From: Oryzias latipes
Lineage: Eukaryota; Chordata; Actinopteri; Beloniformes; Adrianichthyidae
Direction: 5' to 3'
Assembly (NCBI RefSeq): GCF_002234675.1
Contig: NC_019876.2
Coordinates: 13,079,245 to 13,143,244 of the forward strand
DNA length: 64,000 bases
The notes below the pieces were generated by a model. It did no database searches. It saw only the letters and a program-made list of their open reading frames with translations, and was not told the origin of the DNA. Each line of letters begins with the position of its first letter. The first letter of the stretch is position 1. Positions 22,801 to 38,383 of the stretch are shown piece by piece. The translations under genes were made by a program, and so were the position numbers.

Positions 22801-25800
22801 CCAGTTAAAGATCACAAATACATGAGATAAACCACATTCTAAAATTCAATGTAGATTTTCAAGATCAAAGTCAGAAATCTAAAAGAAAAAAGGAAAAATT
22901 CTGAGATGTATCTCTAAAATTTAGGATCTGATGGCTAAATTGTGGGATTAAAGTTGTTGTTTTTTTAATAAGAAAAAGTCACAATGTCAGAAACCCAAGA
23001 TTAAAGTAATAAATCTTAGGGAAAAAAAGGTAAAATTGTCAGAAATTATACCTTTCCTTTAAATTTAAAGACAGAGGAAAATTGTGTTTTAGGTGTCTAA
23101 TATGTTCTTCTGGTATTTTTCTGATGACGGAGGACAATTATAAAGATAAAATAAATTAAAAATTCAACTTCTGAGTGTTTCTGTGTTGCAATTCTTGAGA
23201 ATCAGGAGCAGATTGAAAAATAGCTTTTTTTTTCATCTGGGTGGGCCACAAGTTCCCAGCAACAGAGAGGGGAAAAGGGGTGGGGGTTGCCCTGTGTCAC
23301 TGGTCTCGCCCACAACTCAGAGATGGAATTCTAATAAACGTTTGTTGCTCTGCAGAAACAATGTCCAAAATGACAGGTTTAAAAAATGTGTTGTTTAAAA
23401 ATGGCAAAATCATATTCAAAGACCACTGAGAACACTTTTAGTATAGTTAAAAGAACGATCAAAGGGGGTCTTTAAAACGAAGCTGAGCAGGGTAAATGAA
23501 GAACACTTCCCCTAAAGGTAAACACCTGTGTCTTGTGTGTGCATGTGTTGCGTCTGTTTCTCACCTATGTGTTTGACTATGTTGTTGATGGTCGGCTGGA
23601 AAAGTTCGTTCATGGCTTCCTGAGTGAGCCGCAGCATCCCCTGGGACGACCACTTCACAATGTTCATACTAACACACAAACACAGTGAGCAGGGGTGGGG
23701 TCACTGTCACACCCAGATGATGCTCCTCCCACTCACTTGCTCCTCCTCAGCGCTGCCTCCACGCTCTGGCCCCTTTGCCTCTTGTAGAAGTCGATGAAGG
23801 AGAAAGGCAGGGAGATGTTGAGGGCGTTGGCTCGGCCGGGCGACGCCGTCCGTTTTCTCGCCTCAAAAGCGATGGTGAGGTCCACCCAGGCCGCCGGCCG
23901 CTTCGCCTTGAAGCTCTGGATGAAGTCCTCCCCAAAGATCTGGCACAGCATGTTTTCAAAGGCCAGATCCACGCCAACAGCTCCATACGGGCCGCCTGGA
24001 GGTCAAACAAACCCAGCATTGGAAGCTGAAGGAGATCTAAGAAATCTAAGAAACCTAAGAAAACAACTGAATTTCAAAAAGCAGAGCATTCGCACTACAG
24101 AAAAGAAAATGTGTTTATCAAATTGTGGTGTGGATTTATGGAACGAATTGGATGAAGGTTTACAAATATTCAAAATAACCTACAAAAGATCACCAATATA
24201 AGGCCAGAAACGATTAAAAAACAAAAACTGTACAAAAAATGTAACTTTGCACAATTGCCATGCAAAAATTGTACCATGAACGTTTTGTACATATCTGTAA
24301 ATTGAATTATGCACATCATCGGGTGTTGTGAAAAGGGGTGCGATCATCCAAGATTCCTTTTCAACCCACTTCTTTCCAAACACACTGTATGGTCTTATGT
24401 CTCTAAAACCACCATGTTGATTTTTTCATTTGTGTTTGAAAAAATAAAGAAACAAAATAAAGATCCTTTCTTAGAAAAGGCGTCGCACCCGAAGCCTTGT
24501 ATAGTTCTTTGAGCGTCCCCTGCGGCTGCTCGATCTGATGGACTGTCAGGTCCACGGTTCCTCCTCCACAGTCGGCAACGACATACTTGTCACCTGCACA
24601 AGAAAAGAAGCAAAAACAAGCTTGTTAAACTTGTGCTTAAATGAAGGGATTTCTGCTGAAATGTGTTGAATCGCATGAAAACGGCAAACATTAAAGTCGG
24701 AGCAACATGTGTTCCTCAGGGGCCACCGGTCCTTACCCCCGCTGCCTCTTTCACCCTAAATCAGAGCTGCACGTGACAAATGCATGAAAAAAAACATTTT
24801 GGCTGCTTTTCTATTCTGTCTCCAAGCAACCATTTCATTTTTGGACAAGTCTATGTCATTTTTAAAAGAACTTACAAAAGTTAATTTTTTGGTTTCCTTG
24901 GCAACTGAGGTGTTTTGTTAACCACACCCACAGTTCATATCCTATGTCATATCCTATGTTTTGCACTTTCACAATATTCTGGTAAAAAATGTACGAGCAA
25001 CAGGGAAACGCCAACCTTTGCAAGCGTGCCGTTCAAAATCTACAAACTTTATTATCAACGTTTTTTTTCTTCTTCCATGTAGCTTCCCAATGATGGATCA
25101 GTAGTGATGAGGTGATAGAACAAAACTCCTAGGAGGATTTTCATTTGTAGAAGGTGCTAAAGGTACATTTTTTTGGGGGATCCATCTTCCTAAGGTCAAA
25201 GGTCAACAAAACTTCAGCCATAGTTGTAGACTTAAGCCAGCAGGATTTGTATGAAATTTCATGAAGATCACTCAAACAAAAGATTTTTTTCCCCATATTG
25301 TGAAAAAAAGTGAAAATTAAAAATCATCAAAAAAAAGTGACTTGCACTTGCATGGCTTTTAAAAAAATTAATCCAAATTGGTCCAATGAATATTCAGTGG
25401 AGGGAGATGCTAAAAGGTGAACAACAACAACAATGGTCCACGAATCAAAACGTGAATCATCCAACTAACTTTGTGGTCCAAAGTACCATAGTCTGATTCT
25501 TTTTTACCAATATTTTTATTTTTCATTTGACATTTAAGATTATAAATGAAAATGCTGTTTAACAGAGAAAGTCTTTTTTCGCTGTGGATCACCTTTAGCC
25601 AATTGTAATTAACCTGATGTGGTGGAAGCTGGTTTGTGACGTCTGTTTGTTTGCAGCAGATGTACTGGTATATAAAAAGGCAAAGGCGAGCACAACAGGA
25701 AGAAAGCTTTGACTACGTCTCGATCAATTTGGACCTTTTTTACCAACGTGATCTCATTGGTATCTTTGCTTTTCTACCTATACTGCTGTTACTCCCCTCC

Positions 25801-28800
25801 CAGAACTAGATCGATTTTTTAATATGTACCTTTGACATCCTAAATATTCAGATTGAACTTTTATTTTAATACTTGATACTTATCAATAGTTTTTTTTTTT
25901 TTCCTGCGTTAGTTTGTTTAAATTAAACTTAATAATAACTATTTCTTTTAAAAGGCTGCTAGAAGTTGAAGCTGGGGTAACTATGGTGCACTGGGGTTCT
26001 GTCCTCTTTCCTTTTTTACTTCTACCCTTCCTCTCCTCTATTCTTGATCATAATTTATCATTTAGTTCTCCATGCCTCTGTTTGGTGCAGTGCGATTCAT
26101 GTATTGTCCCTCTTTTCCTCTCCCCTCCTGGGGAGTGGGAGTGCTTCCAGACTCCAGTTGGCTCATCCGTGCTCCAGTTCCTGACCGTTTACCTCGCCTT
26201 TGCTCCTGCTCCTACACCTGGCTGTGGATCCTGCCTCTGGCTCATCTCTGGCTCGTCTCTGCTCTGTACCTGACCGAGTACCTCGTCTCTGCTCCTGCTC
26301 CTACACCTGGCTGTGGTTCCTGTCTCCGGCTCGACTCGCGCCTTTGACTGTCCCGATAACCACGGCTGGATGAAGCTCGTCTGCTGGACTTTTATATATG
26401 TAGTTGTAGATTTAGATAAGTTAATTCTTCTCTAAGATTTCTGGTAAATCGCCTGTCCGTCCTGGGGGAGGATCCCTCCTTCATGTGGGCACCCCTGAGG
26501 TTTCTTCGTTTTTTCCGGAATCCGGTTTTTTTGGGAGTTTTTCCTTACCGCGAAGGGGGGTCTAAGGGCAGGGATGTCAGTATAGCTTAGTCAGTTTGTT
26601 AGTTCATTTTAGTATTTTTCTATTGAACTCTTTGTATTCGTGATCCTTTTGATTTCATGTTTTACTTCGAAGCCCATCGAGACGACTGTTGTTGTGATTT
26701 TGGGCTATACAAATAAAATTGAATTGAATTGAATTGAATTTTACACTAGGTGGAGGCCTTTTGGTATTTTTTGCCTCTCCCATCACTTTATTGCCTTTCA
26801 ATCATTGTCTTGCTTGTGTTTTAAATGTGCAAAAACAATAAATTAAACTAGACTTTCGTTTAATCCATCAGTTGTATAGGTATAGAGTCCAGAGGTGGGG
26901 GCTCCTTTCACCTTTTTACCTTTGTACCAGGGTTTTTCACATAATTCACTGCTGTCATTTCACAGGAAATTGAAAGATTTTATGTCTGCATTTTTGTATG
27001 TAGTTAGAATAATGTTGTGGTGGTGCAACATATTCTGCAAGTACGCAACATTTTTCAATATTATATTCTAAAAGATCTTCCAAACCAACAGCAGATCTTT
27101 CAGGAATGTCAACGGTGACTGAATCTGGATGAAATGCGGCGGCAGTCTTTTGTAGTTGCCCCCTTTTTCACCCTAGGCAGACGTGTGTGGCCCAAACAGT
27201 CAACAGGTCAAATTCATCTCCATCTGAAGCTTGAAAGATCCGTTGGAACTCTCTGAACTCACCGGTCTGCAGCTCGGACCACAGCTCTCCAGTGCCGCTT
27301 TCCACCAGGAAGGTCCTGCTGTGTCTGGATCGTCTCAGCTGCTCCCTCGCTGCACATACAAAACAAAACACCAAAAATAAAGCATCTTTGGTGTTTTTAA
27401 CATGTTCTTGTTGTATTTTTTCCAATGATGGTGGACATGGATAAAGAAAATCAAGCTTAAAATTGCATTTCTGATTATGCCTTTATTCAAAATGTTATGA
27501 ATCAGGAGCAGAGGAAAAAAGTGAGCTGTTAGAAAAAGCTTTTAGGTGTGAAGCAGAAGCAACTACGGTAAACCACAAGCTCCCTGCTTGAATACATTTC
27601 TAATAAACTACTGCTGCTCTGCAGAAACTAAGTCCTAGAAAACAACACAAGGTTTTTTGATTTTGGATTAATAATAATTAAAAGACCACTGGGAACTCTT
27701 TAATAACAGATCAAAAGATCTGTTATTATCTGAGGTAATAACTGTTACCTCCGATATTACCTCAGTAATAACTGAGGGAATAACTGTTAGGTATCTGAGC
27801 TAACAAAACAGTTATAGCTTGATGTCCTGTGCTCTAGCTTTTGGAAGGCAAACTTTGTTTTTTTTATGTCATCATGTAAATACTCAACAAACAAACATAG
27901 AATGCAAAAAAAACAAACAAAAAAACAACAACAACAACAAATGAAAATCAATACACTGTCTTGCTCTCTGTTTTAGGAAAACCGACCTACGGGGTTGGCT
28001 GCGAGTGGTAAGTAACCCAGCAGTCTTAATTTTTTCTGGTAGGACATCACACAGTTCACGCGCCGGATAGTTCATTTGGTTAAATATTTGATTGACAGAT
28101 TTACTCGCTGTCAAGTGGTAGGGGTGCGGCTTTCCAACAAGCTCACTCCTGATTGGTGAGAGTTGTTGCCATGGAATCAATGGCTGAGACAGACATCTTA
28201 CTAACGATGTCTGGCTCCAACATGGCAAAAAAAAGCAACTGTAATTCGATAGACTTCACTACTTTGGAGCAGGAGATAAGCTGTTTTCTATGGGTGATGT
28301 CACACTCACTTGGTCCATTTCTCATGTTAAGTCAATACACAAGCCTGTGTAAAATGCCTTGTTCTTGTGGTTTTTGGAACCAGTTTAGTGTCTGACCACA
28401 TTTTGGTTTACCCCATCTGTACCTCTGCATCAGCTGTGAGCTGTTCTGGATTGAGGCCTTGGACCAGCCTATGGATTCCCCCTGTCTCCCCTCTCCTGAA
28501 CTAGATCTTCACATTGGACTCTATCCTTTCACTCGCTTCAAGCCCCGTGCCAGATCTCCCCTCTGTCTTCTCCAACCTCTCATTTTCCTCCTTCCTACCA
28601 CCTTAGTATAGTTTCTCAAGTTGGTGTTCATTAGATAATCTGAGAAATCCCAGACATAGATGGCTGTCTCTCTGGCCTCAAGTTCCTGCACGGCTCCAGA
28701 GCAGTCCACAACTAAACATCTGAAAATAAACTCGTTCTTTCCTTTTAATCTTTGCTCCTTGGGGTTCAGTTGTGTTGCACCTTAAATCCTGACAACATAG

Positions 28801-31800
28801 CTCGGATTGTGGTAGCTACGGTACTTGAGACTAAATATAAACACATATCTGTAAGAGCCTATTTTAAAGCCAAAAGAAAACATTTCTCTGTTTTGAAAGA
28901 ACACATTTGTCAAGTTATTCTTGTTGTTGGCTTCTGAACAAAGAAACCCTGGTGGCCTCAGCATTTGTTGCAAAAGTTGTGCACGGTAGCAACTATGGCT
29001 TCTGTTGAAAGTGTGCTTGCATGGTTTAAGCTGCAGAGCAATTCACAGCTCTGTCAGGATCCTCTTCACCTCCCACACCTACAGGTTGACGATCTGCTCA
29101 CGTGCTCCCTATCAGCTCATCAGTTCCACACAAGGAGCACTGGTCCACGCACCGTGTGCAGGGTTGGGGGGATTGAAAAAAATGAGAAATCCACATGACA
29201 TGTCTGCGTCTCACCCACATCACCCTTACATGTTGCGTAAGTGTTTTCTACGACCTTTCGCCCGCAGCATGCTCGCAGAAAGAAATGTCCATGAACATTT
29301 TTGCTCTACAGGCTCATAAGCGCTTTACAACCTTAATATTTCCTGGAGGCCACCTGCATGGACCGTACAGGTTTGCCAATTTTCCACCTGCAGACAGCCC
29401 CTCTCCACACGTAAAGGCAGTTGTGACAAAGGAACAAAAATCAGAGGACTAATAAGAACTTCAGCTTTTCTAGCTGTTGATTCAAATTTGAATATCCACA
29501 ACAATAAGATTACATATACAAAATATTGCCTCAACAAATAATTTCCTCCTGCTTTGCAAAGAAGTTGGCGTTTACAGTGGATGTAAGCGTTTAAAAACAA
29601 TCAAAATGGACAAAATGCACATGTTTTTGACCCTTTTGGTTATATTTTTTTTAACCATTTTTCTTCATTAATGATACATTTTTACAGAAATTTGTGAGTG
29701 CTCTGCCATTCTGCAAGCACTCCAAGTCATCACCATCTTTCAGCATCCCACAATACTTTGCTGGTTTCCAAACATTTCGTGTAAAAACTCTAAATGTACC
29801 GGCCAGGCTCCACTGTTTGTTTGACTAAAATCTCCATTCAAAGCAGCTCAATCTGGAACATAAACAGCATCACTTTCAGCCTAATGAGGCCTTTCTAATC
29901 TTAACTTTTTTTTTTTTTTTTGAGGCACAGCACTTCCCTACACTTCTGCTTGGAGTCACATAAATCTTTGGATCTGAGTCAAACAAAAGCAAGGAATGTG
30001 CTTTTGCATGACAAGAGCGTTTCGCTGGCGATGGAGACCACCTTAGGCTTTGGTTTGCTTTATACAGACACCCAAGCCCTTTGATTGACAGCTGAGAGTG
30101 TGGACCAAGCTCCAACAAAAACACATCACCATGACAGTCCGTTTAACAGAGCCAATGCATGAAATGTGACATGATGACTTCCAAAAATGAACACAATAGT
30201 TTATTGTGAGGCTGAAAGAAAGCTTTTTGAAAAAGTGGGCAGAAGGTGTTTTGTGATTCACGACCACATACCAAGTGTTTCTAATTTGTTTCTATAAACC
30301 ACACCAGAACTACAGCCTGTAAAAAAGTTGAACGAGAGTCAAAGGTAACATGAGATGGGTGGCCAAACGAAAACAAAGAAAAAGAACGTGTGTTTACGGT
30401 GAAGAAAGCCAAGCGCTTCGGGTTGTTTCAGGGTCCTGGATGACGCAGGAGGTAATGCATGCCTGTGTAAATGAAGCTGAGAAAAGACCACTGCAATTTC
30501 TTGTTTGCCGGTGTTTTTGTTGGGGCTGATGAGCTGGAGTCTGGAAACTATTTGAAACAGCAGAGAAGAAAGTGCACAAGTGTGTTTCTGTGTTAAGGAT
30601 TCCTGGGGCGCTGTCTTCAGTGTCAAACAAAGGTGGAGGAATATCTAAAGATAGTTGACCCTGCATCAAGTTTGGAAAAGAAAGTGGGATATGGGGGAGA
30701 AAATGCAAAAGAAAGGGGGAGTCAAAAGCGTGGAAGGGGTGAGATCATGGTCTTACTGCACCTTGTTCCAATTACAATATCCTGTGTTTAGAGTGTGTGA
30801 CTGTTCTTTGTGTGCGCCTCACTGCCTGCACATGCATAAGTGGGCCTTTGAAGGGAATTTTAGACGCTGTTCACTCATTGAATCATGCATTTTTCTTCTT
30901 GTTTTCTTCTGCAATGCATGTTTGTGTTCCGTTGTAGACAATGGTATAACATTTGCATCCAATTTTAACTTTGCAATAAAGATATTGCGAATGCTTCATC
31001 ACTGTAAAGTCAAAAATTGAACAAAGGAAAATTAATTTTGAAAAACTCTAAGTCGTAAACACCAACTCTGATGAAATAGCATTTTTGATGTTTTTAACAT
31101 GTTTTTGTGGTATTTTTCTCGTGATGGAGAAATATATAAAGAGACTTGGGCTTAAAATGGCTTTCATGAGTATTTCTTTATTCAAACCATTGTGAATTAG
31201 GAGCAGATGAAAAAATGATGCTGAAAAAAGATTGTATTTTCTACATACACCTGTGTGTATATGTGGAAAATACATGGGCGGGCAACTAGCTCCCTGCTCT
31301 GCTCCATTCTGATGCATCTACGTCTTCGTATTCCTCGTCTCAGCCGGCATCTGGCTCAAACTGTACAGCTGGATAGCTCCAATCTTGCTCGCCACTTTTG
31401 TTGCACCGGTAATGTTAGGTTTGGGAGTTTGAGGGGCTGTAAGTAAGCAGGAGAGTGTCTAAACAAACAGCTCTCCGTTATGGTGATGAGGAGAGGAGGT
31501 GGGGTTGCTCTGCACCAACAGCCCCGTCCACAACTCAGAGGCAGATTTCGGATAAACTCCTGGCGCTCTGCTGAAACTATGTCCTTAAAAACAACAGTTT
31601 TTTTGTTTTTTGGCTAAAAACAGCATAATCATTATTAAAAAGACCATTGGGAACGCTTCAGATCAAAAGATGATTGAAGTGGGTCTTTAAGGGTTTGGCA
31701 CAAATATTGGCCTGGAAACCAATAGTGCCAAAACTTCTTAAATTCCACATTCACAGGTTAGATAGGCAAGTCAAAATTAAACTGTTTTCTCCAAGAAAAA

Positions 31801-34800
31801 ACATTTTACATTGATTTTTTGCAAACTATGACGATTTTTGAAAAAATTGAAACTTGGGAGATGAAGCACGCCAAAGCGTCATGGGCCAAACAGCAGGGCT
31901 GTTTCTGGACTCTCAAACATATTTATGACAGGCAGCAGTGGATGCAGTTTCTTGCTCCCCAGAGAGAAACACAGCTGGGAAAGTTTGTTTGGGCTCAATA
32001 ATAGGCCCAAATGTGTTTTTGGTGAAAATAAATTTATGCTTGTATGTTATATTTGTCACGTTAGAAGTTTAAAACCCAATCTAAAGATTTCATTCCAGTA
32101 AAAATATGACCATACTGCTACTCTGTCCGAAAAAAAAGTTGCTTAGGGGAATACAGTGACGGAAATAAGTATTTGATCCTTTGCTTACAAGGGATCAAAT
32201 ACTTATTTCTATATTTTTCTCATCATGCAATTGCTATGATAAGTTAAAAAAACCTTCCTTTTTTCTTTCCTGCCTTATGTTTTCTGCTCTGTATGTACTT
32301 GCTCCCCATAAACCATATGGTCTGCTTAAAGATGTGTGTCCATACACAACCCTGACACACACAAAACTGCAAAGTAACTTGGGCCAAACATTTGGGCAAC
32401 AATTTTACCCTCGGCACCAGCTTTTTTCTCCCCTCTGAATACACACAAATGTGTCTTTTACACAAACCACAATCCCTGAAGGAATCCAAACATTTCCAGG
32501 AACAAATTGTGGTTTCATGCTTGTGCTAAGGAGCTACTCCACAGAACCAAAACAAATGCAGAAGAAGCGCTTGCTGACCTTGTCTGAAGCTGGAATCGAA
32601 GGGCCTGGAGCCATCAGCATCCAGGCCGTTTGTGATTGGCTGCAGGCTCAGGTCAATCACCTGGTGGAGGCGGAGCTTCCGGCAGTAAATGGAGGCAGCT
32701 TCAGGTTCCAGGGCAATGAGAAGCTGTTCAGGACATTCAGGGGAAATAAGACCAGCCTGATGAACACAAAGAGAGGACATAAGTGACTTGAAACAGCAAA
32801 AAGTTCATATTTTTAATTTAATTTTGTGGTGATGACAATACAACAAAAAATAAAGGACACTTTGTTTGTCCAAGAATCTTTGGTTGAAACATTATATTTC
32901 AGAAGAGGGCAGGAGAACTTGTGGGGACCAGATCCTTAAGAAAAGGACAAACACATGGAGGTAAAGACATTTGACAGCTGTGAGGTATAAACATGTACAA
33001 AAGATATAAACATGAAAGATGGGAGCATATGTGACAAATCAAATAACTTTAAGTTTGGATTATAAAAAGGAGGCGATTTACATCAGGATTGGTCCTGAAG
33101 ATGGGAGTAGAGTGGAATTGCTCTAACAATATGCGTGTGTGTGCAGGGCGGGGGTCTGCACTCCACTTCCTGTATTTGTATGCCGGTCTCCCTTATTGTT
33201 CAGTCCTAATGACATCACCACCAGGAAGAACACACGCCCGACAGCCTCAAGCCAGGAGTGTGTGTGCATGTTATCGATGTGCGTGTGAAGGTGCATTTTG
33301 GTTTTCTGCACTCTGAAGGGAGCACCTGTTTGATAGTTAACTGTTTAACCTGCATGTGAACTGAAGAAAAAGTGTGACCTGGTTGACCTGACCATGGTTG
33401 CGTGTCGCAGTTGCGAGTACAAGTTCTCGTAGAAACGCTTCGCACAAGTTGTTATAACATATGTGGCTGAAGGAGGATGGGCGTGTGTTGATAGGGAAGC
33501 ATGTATGCAGACGACAGGCTGATTTACGTGTACAGTGTAGATCTTTCATGGGAAATTTCTGTCACTCCTTGTCCCATGCTTCTTATGCTGTATTTCTTTT
33601 CACCTTCACATCATTCCTTTGTAGATTTCATCTATCAAAACTCCATTAAGCTAAAAAACCCAAACACCAGAATCCAGGTAGGGTTGCCTCACACCAAGGA
33701 ATTGGTGCTGAACCTTGCTGGAGCACATTTGGCTATTTTGTCCATCTCCTTCCTTGCCAGCCGTCTTAGGAGAAGATGCTGGTGTTTTATATACCTCCAT
33801 ACAGCAGGTGGCAGTATGGACACTTTCATCAGTTTACTATTTGCCCTGTAAATGCAATGAAGAAGGGATTGCAGGGGGCAAAGAAAAACAAAAGTAATCT
33901 TAGGTTGCATTTGCACAAGGAAAGTCTTTTGTGTTGTTTTGAATGGGCACAATTGCTCATGAGTTACACGTTTATCCGTTTTGAACACTTCTACACCTGC
34001 ATATTTTGGAGCAAAATGGATTAAACTAACTAAGATATCCCAAAGCTTCTCACTTGAGGGTAGTTACCGAGCTCTGACCAAAATAAAAAAATAAAAAATA
34101 TTAGAAAGATAACTAGCTCATCTCGGGGGCCTTTGCGCTTCTTTCTTATTTGTCTTTTGACTGCTTCTCTTGGGGATCTTCAACAGCTACCATCTAAAAC
34201 TACTTGGAGTATGCACCTTCAATCACAACAACCATCCTTTTATCGTCCTTCACTACATCCAGGAACCCCCTTTTGGGTCTTCCTCTAGGCTTCTTTCCTG
34301 GAAGTTCCAACCTCAGCATCCTTCTATCGGCACAATCACTGTTCCTCCTTTCAATCTGCTTCCCTGTATTTATCTTCAAAACATCCAACATGAGCTGTTC
34401 CTCTAATGATCTGGTGATCCTATCCATCCTCTTCACTCCGATAGGGAATCTCAACATCTTCATCTCTGCTACTTCCAGCTCTGCCTCCTGTCTCTTTCTC
34501 AGAGTGTCTGGAGCAAAAATATGGCTGCTCTAATCCCAGAAGCCCCCAGACAACTGTGTGTTAATAAACACCTGCACATCTTCACTACACAATGCTGACC
34601 CACCAAATTATTTCCAGCTTTTCCGTAATCCATGGTTTTCTTTTTCTTTGTAATTCACATTTCTATTTTTCTCTCTTTGGTGTGCTTCCAATTCTTGGTC
34701 TATGGAAAGTCCAGTTGCATCAATACTCATGTGAATAACTTCTGTTTACAAGTGACTTGAGGGCTTCGCTTCCAAGCTACCATGTTAGGGATAACATGTT

Positions 34801-37800
34801 TGATTTTCTACAGAGTTTGGGTGAGTTTTCCCATTTTCCAAAACAAACCAAACTGTCCATGGAAATGAAACCCAATGCAAATCACCCTCTATGGAGATAG
34901 ACATGCTGTTTTCCCCTCAACATGTCTTGTAGAGCACAAAATCATGTTCCGTTTAATGCAAAACAACTTTAAAAAAGTGACATCAGCTACAGGGCAATTG
35001 GCGTCATGGCTTTGAAGAATTGGGCTAATCCATTCTGTGCTGAATCTACTAAATTGTCACTCCAAGCCAACCATTGGACAGTTCAGTTTTTCACGTCTGA
35101 GCAGGAAACAGAGCGATTGCTTTCACCAAAGAACCACACTGTTCTACCTGGTGTGATTGCGCCCTAAATGAACGAAACTCCCCAAGAACAAGACAGTCTA
35201 GTTAAATCATGTCTTAAATCTGAAAAGGCAGTTCATTTCAGAGGAATGTTTGGTAATGGTTGGTTTCAGGGACGAGGTGACCCTCCCACACTAAATCAAC
35301 ATTGTCTTTTAATTGCAAAAGTATTTTGGGGCTGTGTTCAGAGCTCTGAGCTCTGAGCTCTGAAGGTCAATGGCTGCTTTACTGTAGATATTTCAGTGTG
35401 TTTCCTACCAAGTATGCAGCCTCTCTCATGAACTGTTTGGCAGGTTGTCTCCATACTGCAGGAACAGTGATCACCCATCGGATCTCCTCACCCTCCAATA
35501 CAGAAGACGACTGGTCTTTCACTTCCTGAAAAGTCCGACCAGAGAGATTTCGTTTAGTTCAACTTGACAAAACACCAGCAACTCGTTATTTGGTGGAGTG
35601 CGGCATATTTCCCATTTTTATGATGGAAGCTGTACCTTTAAAGCGTGTTGTCTGAAGAAGCGAAGAGCATGGGCAAACACCTCAATGGCCCTGACCCTGC
35701 GGCCATTTACCGCCTCCAGCTCCGTCTCCATGCTGAGGTCCTGCAAAGGAAGCAACAGAAAACTTTTAAAGCTAACTTTTAAGGACCCTCTCTAATTGTT
35801 TGTAAAGTGTTCCCAGTGGTGTTTGAATTATGATTTGATAAAAAAAAAAATAACCTGACATTTTGTAGGACATAGTTTCTGCAGAGCGGCAGACGTTCAT
35901 TAGAAATTTGCCTCTGAGTCGCGGGCAGGACTGTTGGTGCAGAGCAACCCCGCCCCCAATCCCCTGGTCTTACCAAAAACTCAGACCAGGGAGCTTTTGG
36001 TCAGACCATTGTTTTTTTTACATTACAGATAACGCCTTCTCGAACGGCATCTTTTCATCTACTCCTGATTTACAACAATTTTAATACAGAAATACAAAAA
36101 TATATCCAATTTTAAGCTTTATATTCTTCACACATGCCCTCCATGATCAGAAAAATGCCACAAGAGCACGTTAAAAACAAAGTGGTTCTTTAATAATGTT
36201 AGAAAAACCATCTTTTTTTCAATAATGCTGAAACATTTAACCCTGAGACAGACTGGCGACCTGTCCAGGATGTCCTCTGCTTTTGCCCACGTGTGGCCGG
36301 GATAGGCTCCAGCAGCCTCGTGACCCCGAAAGGGACAAAACGGGTTTAGAAGATGAATGAATCAATGAATTAATGAATGAATGAAACAAACAACGGCTTA
36401 AAATTTTTCAGTTTCCATCACATTTAAAACACTGTTAAAACCTTAAATTTTCCGTCAGCCAAAACAGTTAATGTTCCTTACACTGGTGCTATGGATCTTC
36501 ATTTTGAATTTGTCAAAGTACAGCCAGTGCCGGGCCTCTTCAGGATCCAAGTCATGGTAGAAATCTCGTGCAGCGAATCCAAAGCTGTGGAACCTCAAAT
36601 CCGGGGTCAGCAGGAGACATGTGGGGCTCTTCTGGTTGGCCACTCCAGGATCCCCACCTTCCCAGCGTCTGCACGCACCACAGTCAGAAAAGATGGACAG
36701 CTTAAAAACGAAACGGAGGAGCGGAGCCTTACTTCATCATGTGTATAGCCTCTGAGTCTTGAGTGAAGCTGAAAGCATAGCCGCTGGAGGTTGTCCCAAA
36801 GTCTATCGCCACAACAACGGAGAACGGACAGCTCATCCTGGGCCTGATCTCCACCCTCTGTAGAAAAAAAAAGGCAAAACATAAGTGTTCATATATACAA
36901 ATTATTTTTTGGTTTAACGACTATAAAGACCCACTCCAGTCATCTTTTGATCTGTTGAAAAAGTGTTTACAGTGATCTTTTATTTATGATTATTCCTTTT
37001 TTGGCCAAAATCAAAAATCCTGTGTCATTTTCTAAGTAGTTAATTGAATCGGTTAGTTCAAAAGGGGCCCAAGTCCACAATTTTTCCAAATAGAGATATT
37101 ATATGTTCTATGGTCTTCAAGGGAAAAGCTGTCTGATTATGTGCAAAAAAGTCCCAAGTCTGTTGTGATGTATTGACTATGCTTGACAATTAAAATGCAT
37201 CAAGTGCAAAATTCCTACCAATGCACGGGTTTAGCTTTATCCCATAGATGGCAGCACCAGTTATCCAATATGGGAGCACCCCTGTTTAATTCAAGAAGGG
37301 CCCAAGTCCAGGGACTTCAGTTTGCTAGTCCTCTGAAATTATAAAAGTGAGGTGCTTCATATTATAGCATTTGTAAGCTATAAACTGGTGCTTAATCTGG
37401 GTAAAGTATTAATCATTTGGTGTAGCCTCCCTTTCAGCTATACAGTTCAAATCATTTCCTGGAAAAACAAACCTCTTGGACTTTTGAACTAACCGATTCA
37501 ATTAGAAATTCACCTCTGAGTTGTGGGTTGTAGCCTGCCTTTATTTACATCAGCCCTTTGTTTGCAAAAATGGCGAGCAATATTGGAGCTATCCAGCTGT
37601 ACAGTTTGAGCCCAGATGCCATCTCGGACGAGGACAGCTAAGAAGTGGGTGGATCTATTTATCTGCAAGTGGATGCATCAGAATAGGGCGGAGCAGAGAG
37701 CTTCTGATTGCAGCTTTTACCCAACAACTATAACCTTCTAAAAACAACAGTTTTTTCCTCTGCTCCTGATTCATCGCCCATCTCTGAACACCTCATGGTG

Positions 37801-38322
37801 AAATACCACGTTAAAGGTGGTCATTTTTGTAATTGTAGACTTCCCTGTGTCCATTCCCTCCCTTCTCACTGAAGTTAGAGCTAGCTTGACGGTTTCTCAT
37901 TTCTTTGCCACAGATTCTTGTTTTTGGAATTTAAACTCTGTGTTTAAGTCTTGATATAACCCACTAATGACACGTAGACCATGTGGGTCTCTGGGACTCT
38001 TCTTATAGAGCTCTATATAAAGGCAAGAATGTAAGAAATAACAATGGGTGTGTCACCGGTGATGGTGAGGGTGTGAGGGGGGTGATGCTGCAGTCATTTC
38101 TGGCGATGGCAGGTGAGCCTGGGATGGAGGTCCTTTCACCTACAAAATGAATAAAAAGTGATATAACACACTTGATCTGGATTGTTCCATAGACTAAGAT
38201 AAATGTAATTAACAGGAATGACTGGAATGTAGCTGGAATCTGGCGTGAGCCTTATTGCTAGGTGGGAGAGGGACACAAAAGGTCAGGAACATGTCAACAC
38301 TTTTAGAGAGTTTCAAATGTGT

Positions 38323-38383
<61 letters not shown>

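Noticed and set aside
25914-26347. Plus-strand open frames with [13 protein letters not shown] repeats
   Set aside because: They come from the tandem CTCCTGCTCCTACACCTGGC units in a retroposon tail, not from a gene.
38325-38382. Possible CRISPR-like or minisatellite array
   Set aside because: It is a simple dinucleotide microsatellite. No repeat-spacer pattern is seen anywhere in this eukaryotic sequence.
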